64,000 nt of DNA from Onchidella celtica (lineage: Eukaryota > Mollusca > Gastropoda > Systellommatophora > Onchidiidae), in NCBI GenBank assembly GCA_963931925.1, contig OZ007574.1:31380764-31444763 (forward strand), in the 5' to 3' direction. The notes under the pieces were generated by a model. That model saw only the letters and a list, made by a program, of their open reading frames with translations, was not told the origin of the DNA and ran no database searches. Position 1 is the first letter of the stretch, and each line of letters begins with the position of its first letter. This document shows, piece after piece, positions 53,757 to 63,960 of this stretch. The position numbers and the translations under genes were made by a program.

Positions 53757-55255
53757 TTAGGGCCTCTGGTCCTAGCAATTTATCTCAAGGACTGCCAGAA
53801 TCGGCCGGGAACAAACTTGCCTCCGTTCAAAAGATTGCGTCATTTTGAATCCTATAGGTGCTGCCATATTGTTTCTAAGCTTCTAATAGACTTGTACTTA
53901 TCAGTGAATTGATCCTTTCATTCGTCTATTGTTGCATTTGTAGACACAGCAATTTTGGACCATCTTGATAATAATATAATTGAAGTCCCAAAAAGCGAAG
54001 GTGAAAATGGAAGAAAAGGTGTCACGGTCGTAGCCAAATAAGTGAAAGATTGCAGCAGTTGTTTGCCCTTAACAATTTGTTGGAAGCGATGCTCCACTGC
54101 GCACACGTCTGTGAGCAAACTTGTAACCCCAGTTTGTACTATTTGTAGAGCTTATATTTTAAGCCCCTTGGTTGCATTCCTAACTTACCCGAACTTACCT
54201 GTACGTGGAAATGAAAAATGTTTGTTTTCTGACTTCACTACCATATACATGTTAGCATTCTCGATTCCCTACTTGATGTAAAAAAAACAACATGTTCTAT
54301 TATCGCCATAATCTTCCATCTTCCTTCCCCCATGTCTCCATAGACTCTTGCCCCAAACGAGATGACTGAAACTGGCACACTTTTGAGAGCAGAGTTCTGA
54401 CTCTAGTCCGCACTATAACCTCTTTGGAAATAATACAGAACGTTATTTAATTTTCTGCTGCCTCTTGAAATTTGCCAAAACCCGAGTTGGGGCTCTCGAT
54501 ATTAATATCTTCGATTTGCATTTCAGGACACATTTCAGGTTGTTGAAATGACTGTAAACTATTTAAGTAGGGATGGCGGCAATGCAAAAACCCCATCGTC
54601 TTTATTATCCACCTCGTAAAACAATAAAATGGATATTGGACGGTATGTAGTTTACATTAATCTGGGAAATGTCCATCGATTTCCCTCACCAACACCTTTT
54701 GTCTCTAGAAGGTGAAGCCGACTTATTGTACCAAACAGTTAGGCAAAAGTCGTCATATTATAAAGGAAGTCAGGCCTCCAATGTAATCGTGAAAGGCGTT
54801 TTAACCGCTGAGCCTTAAATTCTACACAATATCTATACTATATATATTTGTGGACTTGAGATTTTTCGTTGCACATGGCTTCTGAACCACTCAACACTCA
54901 GACTTCAAATTTTATATGGTGCATCAGAATTGATGTAAGAGTGCACAGTTTTTAATAGAAGTCTCAAATCGGTGTTGTTTTTTTAATTGGAAATTTATTG
55001 TTTCGCCATGATTTAGATCTATTTCGAGTCATGGTTCGCCATTTTAAGGTTTCGTTATCACTTCCTGCGATGTGTTCACTGTCAAACACACTAACACGTG
55101 CACAAATCATGCTGTTGTACGGGATGCGCACTGTGTCAACTCACAAAGGCAGAGCAGTAAGACTTATTTAAAAACAAAAAAAAACAAAAATAAAATAAAC
55201 AAATAGTAACAGGCCAGATGAAGCAGGTCCATAATAACCACCCAGAACTGAAACC
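53757..55255. other. no supported gene
   Basis: No exon, repeat or motif recognised over 1.5 kb, apart from an (ATAT) tract near 54838. Confidence 0.3.
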
Positions 55256-55259
55256 AATA

Positions 55260-55345
55260 TTCAAACCGATTTATCCCTGGCAGGGCCGGGGACCTCAGCT
55301 GGTATTATTATATTACTAGATGAAGTTCCCGGCTTTAACCGGGAT
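55260..55345. repeat. two hairpin heads of the CCCGGC family, back to back
   Basis: TTATCCCTGGCAGGGCCGGG followed by GACCTCAGCTGGTATTATTA is a reverse head. TTACTAGATGAAGTTCCCGG followed by CTTTAACCGGGATAAACC is a forward head about 20 bases later. Confidence 0.6.
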
Positions 55346-55590
55346 AAACCAGTGAACCTACCATTATCTCTCTTTTTGTTTTTGGTTCACAAAGCTTCCC
55401 ATAATTCTACAGTCTTCCTTAAGATTTAATGCGCTCCTTTTCAGAGCACTACTCACTCATTTCTGATGAGGAAACTGTGCGCATGGAAGTGAACGCTTAT
55501 TAATAATATTATTATCGTTGACGGTGCGATGGGCTTACAACAGGGGGCCAAAACAAAGATCATTGTAATTTACAGTTTTGCAATTTTTTT

Positions 55591-56026
55591 ATGGAAGTGT
55601 ATGTCCGTACAACATGTTGTATGTATATGGACAGTGTATATCCGTTCAACATGTTTACCAAAAGCGCGACTGGTGAAGGTTTGCTGAAACAAAACTTGGT
55701 AGGGTATTAACGAATTTAAAGTGACAACACGTGGAATAGTCAGATGGACCTGGGGCGTGAGAGTCTAGTCCCCTTTGTATCAATGGGCGGTAGTCAGATT
55801 GACTAATGAGGCGAAAAGGGGCTGGGGTAGCCATTGGTGATCGACGTACACTCAAGTATATTATTAGCGCAGATCACGCAATCTCCGAGCAGAAGTTGGA
55901 TTGTTTTGCTACTAAGCCGATTCATATTTTTAAAAACTATGCAAATTAACAAGGTCAGTCATATAGTATTCCGGTGTATGTTCTACGTCATCCAATTGTG
56001 TGCTTTGTACGGATATGCGCTTCCAT
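55591..56026. mobile_element. inverted-repeat element with ATGGAAGTGTATGTCCGTAC ends
   Basis: The left end ATGGAAGTGTATGTCCGTAC continuing AA matches the right end read inward, ATGGAAGCGCATATCCGTAC continuing AA, at 19 of 22 positions. The left side also carries the palindrome of 41.83 kb and the right half the dispersed sequence of 14.1 kb in reverse. No coding sequence. Confidence 0.6.
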
Positions 56027-56234
56027 TTTCTATGTAAAAATACCTGAAACTTGAATCAACGTGCTACACAATCGGACGACACAAAAGCGATTGGGCTGGA
56101 TGATTACTTTAATACACTTAAGAAAATGAACTTATAATTTTTGAAACTCTCATTTAGGCTGTAGCGCCGAACAAAAAAAGGGTCAAAATTGCACCACAAT
56201 GAATTACTCCCGCCACTATTTTTTGTTATAATAC

Positions 56235-56655
56235 TAGTGTAATGACCCGTTCACAGAACGGGTTGCAAACAACACGCACAATCAGCACACAGATTATGTA
56301 GATCTAGGAAGGAAACAACTCACAACTGGCACAGCAACACCCGCATGGCCCCTACCGTGCATATATTTCCCCATCTTTTCAACAAAAAGAAAAAGTGATG
56401 ATGTGATGGGCTCATGGCGCATTAGTGAAAATAAAGGACCGGGGGTAGTCAATTAGCGACACAAAGCAAACTCATAAAAATGCCTTTAACCTAAATCGAA
56501 ATAAGGAATCTTCTGCAGGTCGAAAGGAACGCACCTGTAAAATTTCGCAAAATTCCGAGCAGTGTGAGCGGCACTAGGCCGTGTTAAAAATCACGTGAGG
56601 TTTTATTAATATACCAGCCGGGGGCCCGGCGTTGCCCGGGATAAACTGTTTGTTC
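56235..56655 (+). repeat. hairpin-headed dispersed repeat, most complete copy
   Basis: Head ATACTAGTGTAATGACCCGT with TTCACAGAACGGGTT stem, AAACAACACGCACAATCAGC, ACACAGATTATGTAGATCTA, ACACCCGCATGGCCC, GTGATGGGCTCATGGCGC, GCGACACAAAGCAAACTCAT, GCACCTGTAAAATTTCGCAA and GAGCGGCACTAGGCCGTGTT. It runs into the next head CCCGGCGTTGCCCGGGATAA. Confidence 0.7.
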
Positions 56656-57249
56656 GTTCCAATTTTGGGCGATTATAACCGATATGCTTCAGTCTGCACG
56701 TTTCTTTAGGTTTATTTCGCCATTGTTTGTTAGTTTGCTTTGCTTTTAGATAAGTCTTAATTGTGTTCCCCGTGCTCTAATGCTTTACGCACCCCGTCGA
56801 GCATTTGAGGCGAGGTTTAAGTATTGCTTATTTAAGTATTTCCTTACCAAGAACGTAGGCTAAGCGATAAGATAGAAGATATCTTATTACATACGGTAAC
56901 ACTGGTTGTTTTCACTACTTCATGAATTCCTGGTGTTTTTTGTTTTTGGCCGATTTCCATTTCCGTACACATTAAAACCCAGCTTTACCCCTGGTCCGTC
57001 CTTATGTCTATTCATGCAGACCTCAACAACAACAAAAACAACCAAAAAAGATGAATGTTATAAATCATTATGTACGGACGTTAGGACATTTATTTAACAA
57101 AGGCACCCGAATAAGTATTATTTATGAACTGTCATGATACGACAGCGACACTGAAAAATGGCATTAAAGCCAAGCGCGAACATAATCTGCCATTGTGTGT
57201 GGTTTTTCGTTATAATAACCTCATTGTTATACAGGACATTCGTTGTTAT
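56656..57249. other. no supported gene; GGAAACGG element arm
   Basis: 56942-56992 (TTTCCATTTCCGTACACATT then AAAACCCAGCTTTA) is an arm of the palindromic element of 2859-3043. Nothing else. Confidence 0.4.
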
Positions 57250-57350
57250 CAGTGGCAATATATCAAGGCAAGAATTGCGCCCTCTGACCCGTGGACCATA
57301 CATTTGCACTCACCGAGTCCCGTCCACCAGTCCAGTATTGAAATCTCTTA
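57250..57350 (+). mobile_element. fragment of the CAGTGGCGTAGC hAT-type family
   Basis: CAGTGGCAATATATCAAGGC, GAATTGCGCCCTCTGAC, GTCCACCAGTCCAGTATTGA match the left part of 50528-51115. A C-run follows at about 57354-57368. Confidence 0.55.
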
Positions 57351-57369
57351 TCCACCCCCCCCCCCCCCG

Positions 57370-57969
57370 GCAAGCACGTATATAATTATTGTATTGTAAG
57401 AAAAATGAAAAAACCGGCGGTGATTAACCCCTTCATTGCCATGCCCGAGAAACTCTCGATTATCATCAGACTCGCCAATACTATAATCATACAGAGAGGA
57501 TCCTTTTTACTAAAAAACATGGTCATTTCTAGAAAGTTAGTATTGAAAAACATTAACTAAAATTGCCTGGAAACCATTATTTTCTCCTGCAGCATACCCA
57601 TGTACGATATCACCCGGCAGTGAAGGTGTTAACGTGAAATGCATTTAATGCTAGTACTAGGATACTGAAATTTGCCTAAAAGGCGCGCTATCTTTGTTTT
57701 TTTTTTAATGAAGTATCACCACTAGCTTTTGTTTTTCTTTTGAAATTTTGCGCCCCTTAGAAATTTTGCGGGCGGGGCAACCTGCCCTTGTCTACGGCGA
57801 ACGCTTTTGATGGAAATCTCCATAATATTATCCCCCCCCCCCCCCTCAACCTTTTTTCATTCATGCAAGCAGAGGAAATTTCCAACGGATGTCACATTGC
57901 ACCCTTCATGTACCAGGTTTTCTCTACGACCCACTACGCGTAGAGGGCCTTGGGTTGCTCTACCCGTAC
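57370..57969. other. no supported gene; poly-C tract
   Basis: GAAATTTTGCGCCCC at about 57741 resembles the right part of the same hAT-type family. C-run at about 57831-57845. Confidence 0.3.
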
Positions 57970-58085
57970 TTTTCAAACAAGAGCGATGGATAAGGACGAA
58001 TAGCTCGTAGACGCAGTGTGCACCTTGGCTGTTGAGAGTAGAAAAGAGTAGGCCGAATAAGGCCGCTGCCCGGGCAAAATTTTAG
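57970..58085 (+). mobile_element. SINE 3' half
   Basis: GATGGATAAGGACGAATAGC, GCAGTGTGCACCTTGGCTGT, GAGAGTAGAAAAGAGTAGGC and GGCCGCTGCCCGGGCAAAAT are the core end and tail of the tRNA-derived SINE; the head is missing. Confidence 0.75.
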
Positions 58086-58735
58086 GAAGATTAACAAAAG
58101 AACAAAAAATTTTAAGAAGATTAACAAAAGAACAAAAATTTTTAAGAAGATTAACAAAATAACAAAAATTTTTAAGAAGATTAACAAAAGAACAAAAATT
58201 TTTAAGTAGATTAACAAAAGAACAAAAATTTTTAAGAAGATTAACAAAAGAACAAAAATTTTTAAGAAGATTAACAAAATAACAAAAATTTTTAAGAAGA
58301 TTAACAAAAGAACAAAAATGTTTAAGAAGATTAACAAAAGAACAAAAAATTTTAAGAAGATTAACAAAAGAACAAAAATTTTTAAGAAGATTAACAAAAG
58401 AACAAAAATTTTTAAGAAGATTAACAAAAGAAAAAAAAATTTTAAGAAGATTAACAAAAGAACAAAAATTTTTAAGAAGATTAACAAAAGAACAAAAATT
58501 TTTTTAAGAAGATTAACAAAATAACAAAAATTTTAAGAAGATTAACAAAATAACAAAAATTTTAAGAACATTAACAAAATAACAAAAAATTTTAAGAACA
58601 TTAACAAAATAACAAAAATTTTTAAGAAGATTAACAAAAGAACAAAAAATTTTAAGAAGATTAACAAAATAACAAAAATTTTAAGAAGATTAACAAAATA
58701 ACAAAAATTTTAAGAAGATTAACAAAATAACAAAA
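58081..58735 (+). repeat. 30-bp minisatellite grown from a SINE tail
   Basis: AAGAAGATTAACAAAAGAAC plus AAAAATTTTT recurs about 22 times with variants (AACAAAATAAC, lost or gained A/T). It begins without a gap after the SINE tail, whose own end AATTTTAGGAAGATTAACAA is the first unit. The 175-codon minus-strand frame (Leu/Ile/Phe repeats) is an artefact. Confidence 0.95.
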
Positions 58736-58739
58736 AAAC

Positions 58740-59084
58740 ACACAAAGAAGCAAAAAAAAAAAAAAAAAAAATCAGGAAGGGGCGAGGGCGGTGAGATGAA
58801 AGAAAATGGCGACCAAGGGGCGCAAAAGATGGTGGGGGTGGATGAATTGAAGCCAATTTGGGGCAAATACAGGGCAACCACTGACTTGTTCAACATCACG
58901 TGTAAAGAGGTTTTATGAACAGAAAAGACCAATTTTTGTTTTCAGTAAGTTGATGTGTTTAGATCTTTTGAGAGGGGGTGGGGGGGGGGGTGGGGGTGGT
59001 TCACTACCCTTGGCATTTACTTTTCTTGTTTTTATTTTCTTGTTCTTGTAAGTTTCTGTGCCTTTTTTTTCTGCTAGGGATTCG
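58740..59084. other. no supported gene; A-run and poly-G tract
   Basis: A-run at about 58752-58770 and G-run at about 58976-58991. Nothing else. Confidence 0.4.
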
Positions 59085-59270
59085 TTTTTTATTTTGCCCG
59101 GGCGGCGGCCTTTGTTCGATCACCTGTTCTGGACTTTCAACTGCCAAGGTATCTTTAACGTGCCCATTGTGCACACACAAGCCCTCCGAGTTTTTCGTCC
59201 TTACCCAAGAAGACTAGGTGCTCGGTCCTATCCACCATAGGATCAGGGACAGGAATTTTTTTTTTCCCTA
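59085..59270 (-). mobile_element. SINE, reverse orientation, head missing
   Basis: On the minus strand: CCTGTCCCTGATCCTATGGT, GAGCACCTAGTCTTCTTGGG, AAAAACTCGGAGGGC-like sequence, GTGCACAATGGGCACGTTAA, AGATACCTTGGCAGTTGAAA and GGCCGCCGCCCGGGCAAAAT. Confidence 0.8.
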
Positions 59271-59316
59271 AAAAAAGTTTTAGTGCATTTGATAGACAAT
59301 GCTCTCTGTTTTAGAA

Positions 59317-59715
59317 TGAATAATCAATTTAGAGGCAGTGGAGATGTGGTTCCTGAGAAGATTGTTAAGAATACCATGGACAGCGAGGAAAACAAATGAA
59401 GAAATCATGAGAGAAGCACAACACACTAGACAATTAATGACAAAGATACGCAAAAGGCAAGCAAAATTCATTGGACACATCATGAGAAAAAATCCACTCG
59501 AGAATTTGGTGACAACAGGAAGGCTTGATGGAAGAAGAGGCAGGGGAAGACCGGGGAAAAAAATGCTGGACAGCCTGACAGAATGGACGAACATCAGAAA
59601 ACCATCGGAAATTCTGAAAGAGACAAACTACAGAGGGGCTTGGAGGTTCTGTGATCGCCCACGCCAGTCGACAAGGCACCTGAGTGAGAGAGAGAATCAA
59701 TTTAAGCATTCGAAA
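59317..59715 (+). pseudogene. LINE relic, C-terminal end of the reverse-transcriptase ORF, longer copy
   Basis: The frame is open from about 59317 for 130 codons: LEAVEMWFLRRLLRIPWTAR, KTNEEIMREAQHTRQLMTKI, RKRQAKFIGHIMRKNPLENL, VTTGRLDGRRGRGRP and later RGAWRFCDRPRQSTRH. It is clearly a sister of 34480-34885 and undamaged in this part. RIPWTAR, KRQ..F.GH.MR and GRRGRGRP are end motifs of RTE-like non-LTR retrotransposons. The reverse-transcriptase and endonuclease domains are absent (5' truncation); the SINE tail lies just upstream. Confidence 0.85.
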
Positions 59716-60030
59716 AACTTGACATCATGATAACTGTCTTGTGTGTGTAGTCTTGTCTTCTTGTGAAATGTACTTGTTGAGGTTTGAGACGGTACCTGAA
59801 AATGGGGGAGAGAGAATGGGACGATGAACGATTATTTGGAGCCCAGGGGAAGATTATGAACAAGGCTGAGAACCACTGGTGTAGTGGTGTGTTTTTTTTT
59901 AATTACAAATTTCTTTTTTTTTTTTCTAATTTCCGAAGGTTGATTCTCAATGGAACTGAACGCAACACCGCGTACATTCATTATTAGTGACGCCATTCAG
60001 AAGTTCAGTCCACTGGTTTATCCTACTCCC
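59716..60030. other. no supported gene
   Basis: T-runs near 59890 and 59910; nothing recognised. Confidence 0.3.
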
Positions 60031-60039
60031 TTACAGAAA

Positions 60040-60182
60040 GTCTCTCTCTCTCTCTCTCTCCCTCTCTGTCTCTCTTTCTTTCTCCCTCTCTGTCTCTCTC
60101 TCTTCTCTCCCCCTCTATGTCTCGCTCTCTCTCTCCCTCTCTCTCTCTCTCCCTCTCTGTCTCTCTCTCTCTCTCTCTGCCA
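60040..60182 (+). repeat. (CT)n-rich low-complexity tract
   Basis: TCTC runs with TCTG and CCCT interruptions; frames on both strands are artefacts. Confidence 0.95.
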
Positions 60183-60765
60183 TCCAGTGGGCCATAATTG
60201 TTCACGGGGCTCTCCGTTTTTTTTTTTTAATTATAAAATGACGCCTTTCACATGTCACAGCTATGATTGTCGAGTAGATACCAAGCATTTTTACATTCAT
60301 TTCCCCCTCCTGCCATGCATGGGACCCTTTATTCATGCACTTTCATGTAAGCGCGACATTTTTGTGTCAGTCTGTATCTATAGATAATAGTTGGCCCGCT
60401 GACTCGGCGATTTTACGTATTTGATTTTTAAAAAGTTGAGGTTCCATCACCAATGGCTGTGTAAATTGAGAGAGAGAGAGAGCGAATTTTCCCGTCATAA
60501 TTTTCAATTCTACTGGAAGAAAATGCGTCTTTTTTCCTTGTTCAAATGTTGGAGCCCTTTTTTTCCGTTGAATTCGGTTCTGACTCAAATCAACGAAAGT
60601 ATTAAAAAATATAGTAGGCTTCAAGGCTTTGTAATATAGGTTCACTTACAACTTTACGTCTTTCTATGCTTAATACGATATTTCGTAAAATGTATGGCTC
60701 AGTGGGTAAAACGCCTTTCATGATAGGAAGCCTTACTTTCTTTATAATATGATGATGATAATGCT
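60183..60765. other. no supported gene
   Basis: Anonymous sequence with a short (GA)n at about 60470; nothing recognised. Confidence 0.3.
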
Positions 60766-61160
60766 GTGGGTTTCCATTCAACGTATTTATCTATGTGTGG
60801 GTTGCCATTCAACGTATTTGCCTATGTGTGGGTTTCCGTTCAACGTATTTACCTATGTGTGGATTTCCATTCAGAGTATTTACGTATGTGTGGGTTTCCA
60901 TTCAACGTATTTACCTATGTGTAGGTTTCCATTCAACCTATCTCCCTATGTGTGGGTTTCCATTCAACGTATTTACCTATGTGTGGGTTTCCATTCAGAG
61001 TATTTATCTATGTGTGGGTCTCCATTCAACGTATTTACCTATGTGTAGGTTTCCATTCAACGTATTTACCTATGTGTGGGTTTCCATTCAGAGTATTTAT
61101 CTATGTGTGGGTTTCCATTCAACGTATTTACCTATGTGTGGGTGTCCATTCAGAGCTCAG
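60766..61160 (+). repeat. 31-bp minisatellite, about 12.7 copies
   Basis: The unit GTGGGTTTCCATTCAACGTA plus TTTACCTATGT repeats every 31 bases, with a variant CATTCAGAGTATTTA(T/C) in several copies. Because 31 is not a multiple of three, all three plus frames read the same 31-residue superrepeat, which is not a gene. Confidence 0.95.
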
Positions 61161-62037
61161 AAAATGGACCGAAGTAGCCTTCTTTGAGATCATTTTGACA
61201 GCGCTGGATGTCGGGGAAAAAAGTCAGGGGGGAAAATGGTCAAGTGCACGGGATAAAAAATCAAAGGGACAAAAATTGTTAATTGCAGGAAGAAAGGTCA
61301 AGTGAGGGAAAAAGGGCCAGGCGGGGAAATACATGTATGTCAAACAGAGAAAAAAGTCGAGTGGGAAAAAAAGTTAAGCGGGAACATTTGTGAAAACAAA
61401 ACCGTCAAAATAATTATGTTGGGCTTCGCTTAATTCTTCAACACAAATATAAGATATGATGATATGAGAGGTATAAAATTATTATTGTCCGTCATGTTCT
61501 GTCACCTAACCTTAATCAGGTCCAAGGTGCCTGATCTCGTGCCCACGGGCAGTTAACCCCAAACTCAAACTAACCCTAACCCTAGCCCTGATCTTTGCCC
61601 TTTTTTTTTTGTTCGGTTTGCATTTTTTCCACTTAACTTTAGTCCAGTTGACATTTTTTGTCTTAGGGTACACAAGTTTTGAGAGAGAAAAAAAAAATAA
61701 TCTGATGTATTTTCCGAGGTACTTTCTTTCCCAGTACCCTAACACTGGCCGGTCACAATTGCTATGCATTGTCATGATAAATTTGACAAGATCTATGCTG
61801 TTAACACTATGCAAATTGTATGTATTACGATAGATGACATTCTAATAAGTATGGTAGCCTAATCGTTAAATGCGGCACTTGCTACGCTACATTATGTAGA
61901 AGCGCATGGCTGCTTAGACGAAATAACTATCAATATACTCGTAATGTTGCCGGATGTGGGTCAAGGCTAGGACTACAGTACAACTGCCCTGTTCCGAAAC
62001 TGAACTGGGATAAAGAGTTTATGACTTAGTGAAGTTA
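61161..62037. other. no supported gene; short GGGAAAA-AGT repeats
   Basis: 61200-61390 has loose GGGRAAAAARGTCAAGNGG units. AACCCTAACCCTAGCCC at about 61575 resembles telomeric sequence but is a single short run. Nothing else. Confidence 0.35.
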
Positions 62038-62340
62038 ATAATAATAATAATAATGTATAGCATTTATATAGCGCATGTCCATTTAAAATGCTTTATGCGC
62101 TTTACAGAAACAATATGTCAACCACAGAGCAGAATGGAGCTGCCTGCGAAGCGCTCAACACACTGCACTGCTTCTTTCTCTCTCCCTGTCTCGCTCACTC
62201 TCTCTCTCTATCTCTCTCTATCTCAGAGCAAATTGTAACGCAGCCTGTTAGGCGCAGTTCACACTCACAACAGTTCACAACTCACAGCAGTTCACAACTC
62301 ACATCAGTTCACACAACATACAACTCAAATAATATTTGAA
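62038..62340 (+). mobile_element. TATATAGCGC dispersed repeat
   Basis: (AAT)n, TAGCATTTATATAGCGCATG, ATGCTTTATGCGCTTTACAG, then (CT)n and a CAGTTCACAACTCACA short repeat at about 62255-62320. Confidence 0.65.
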
Positions 62341-62811
62341 TATTTATTAATAACAATATATATTTAATAATGAATAATAAATTTTGTTGTTGCAGGTGTT
62401 TGCGCAAAATGACATCCTTCGATACTGAGTATCGATTGCTACACCAATAAGCAACACTCTAACAATCATAAAAACTACACCAGGAATTTAATCCGGGTTT
62501 AAACGCTAAAGCTTTTCACAGTTTTCAAAAAAATATAAGACGTGGTCAAACGCAAAAACTAAGCCAGCCATGCAACTCGGCAGTATCAAAAACGGTAGTA
62601 TGCAAACTTTCAAATGTCTAGCTTGAATGGCCATGAAATGCATAGGCGTCACAGACAGTTTACCCCCTGCTCTCATTATTATGAGATAAGAAGGTGAGGC
62701 CATCCGGCCCTCTTGCATCCTCACGTTTTTCAGATCTGGCCCTTATTGTATGAACGGTTGCCCACACCAGGTCCTGGTCTATGATATCTCTTCTTACCAT
62801 ACTATTGTCAT
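62341..62811. other. no supported gene
   Basis: A+T-rich; nothing recognised. Confidence 0.3.
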
Positions 62812-63340
62812 TTTTTCTCTGAATTGTTATCTTAGTGCCCCCCCCCCCTCCGAGCTTCTGCTTACCTCTTTTAACTATTGTTTGAAAAAAAAAAAAAAAC
62901 TCGGAGGCATAAATCTTGTATTCGTTGTCCTAGATGTTTTGTATTGTCCAATGGCAGGCGGGTGAAAGCAAAGAACAGGGAGGGGAGAGGTGACGCGAGT
63001 GAGCTGAGTCCCAGCGAACGAATACTCAAGTCAGCAAGAGACACCGGGAGATAGTTTGGCCATGATTGTCTCCTTTTTAGAGACGGAGTGGCCAATCGTT
63101 TGAGCGATCTGTTTTCTTCTTGGCAAGGCGACGGGTCCGTAGCACAGGTCCCGGGTTCTAATCCCATCTTGATCCTTTCTCTTTCTTCCTTCTTTCACTC
63201 CCGCTTTGATTTTCTGAGCACTAACTAGGCATTACAACTTTGGTTCGCCTCATGATTATTTTCTCTGAATTGTTATCTTAGTGCTCTGCCCCCCCCCCCC
63301 TCCGAGCTTCTGCTCACTTCTATTAACTTTTGTTATAAAT
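62812..63340 (+). repeat. direct-repeat pair, 447 bases apart
   Basis: TTTTCTCTGAATTGTTATCT, a C-run, CTCCGAGCTTCTGCT and TTAACTWTTGTT occur at 62812-62890 and again at 63259-63338. Between them is tRNA-like sequence (GGTTCTAATCCC at about 63154) preceded by GGTCCGTAGCACAGG, possibly another SINE head. Confidence 0.6.
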
Positions 63341-63837
63341 GGAGGTTGTAATCAAGCATGGAGATTGAGCTGAAAGTCAATAGAAGTCACTCTGGAAGAG
63401 GAAGAATTAGGATGAGCGTGTACTTTCCCGACACGTTTGGTTTGCATTTCCTCCCACATAAGTGGTAGATGCTATCCCTGATTTTTATATCAATGCTGTC
63501 ATTAACGAATTACTGAATCTTTAGATTCCATCACAACAATTACGATCATTCAGCTGATAGGGCAAAAGGTTCCAACACTGTGCCTCGCATATCTTGACCT
63601 CGCTGCCAAATTCATTGCGAGAAGCATCTACTTAGTCAAAGTTCAAAACGAGTCAAAAGACATACCATCTCCAAAAACACTTTCAGTCGTGAAATCTCGT
63701 TCCTAGACCATTTATTTTCTCGATTCATTTTATTTTTACTATTTTATTTATTTAATTTCTGCCTTATGCGCTTATGTTATATGAGTGTGTGTCTATGTAG
63801 GGTTGTCTAATATATTAGTGTATGCAACAGATTGTGC

Positions 63838-63838
<1 letters not shown>
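63341..63838. other. no supported gene
   Basis: Anonymous sequence; nothing recognised. Confidence 0.3.
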
Positions 63839-63936
<98 letters not shown>

Positions 63937-63960
63937 CGGAGAAAGAGAGAGACAGAAGGA
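63839..63960 (+). repeat. (GA)n microsatellite
   Basis: An uninterrupted AG run of about 92 bases (63841-63932), then imperfect GA/GGA sequence toward the window end. Confidence 0.98.

Noticed and set aside
55260-56655. Hammerhead ribozyme in the hairpin-headed repeats
   Set aside because: The head has a stem like stem II, but the conserved CUGANGA core is not present in any copy (CTGAGTT, CTAGATGA and similar), so I do not call a ribozyme.
57960-58487. 175-codon Leu/Ile/Phe-rich frame resembling a membrane protein
   Set aside because: It is the complement of the 30-bp A-rich minisatellite.
60749-61305. Three overlapping frames with repeated Cys and aromatic residues
   Set aside because: A 31-bp minisatellite read in all three frames gives the same superrepeat; no signal for translation.
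61565-61590. Interstitial telomere (AACCCTAACCCT)
   Set aside because: Only about two units; too short to be more than chance or a common motif.
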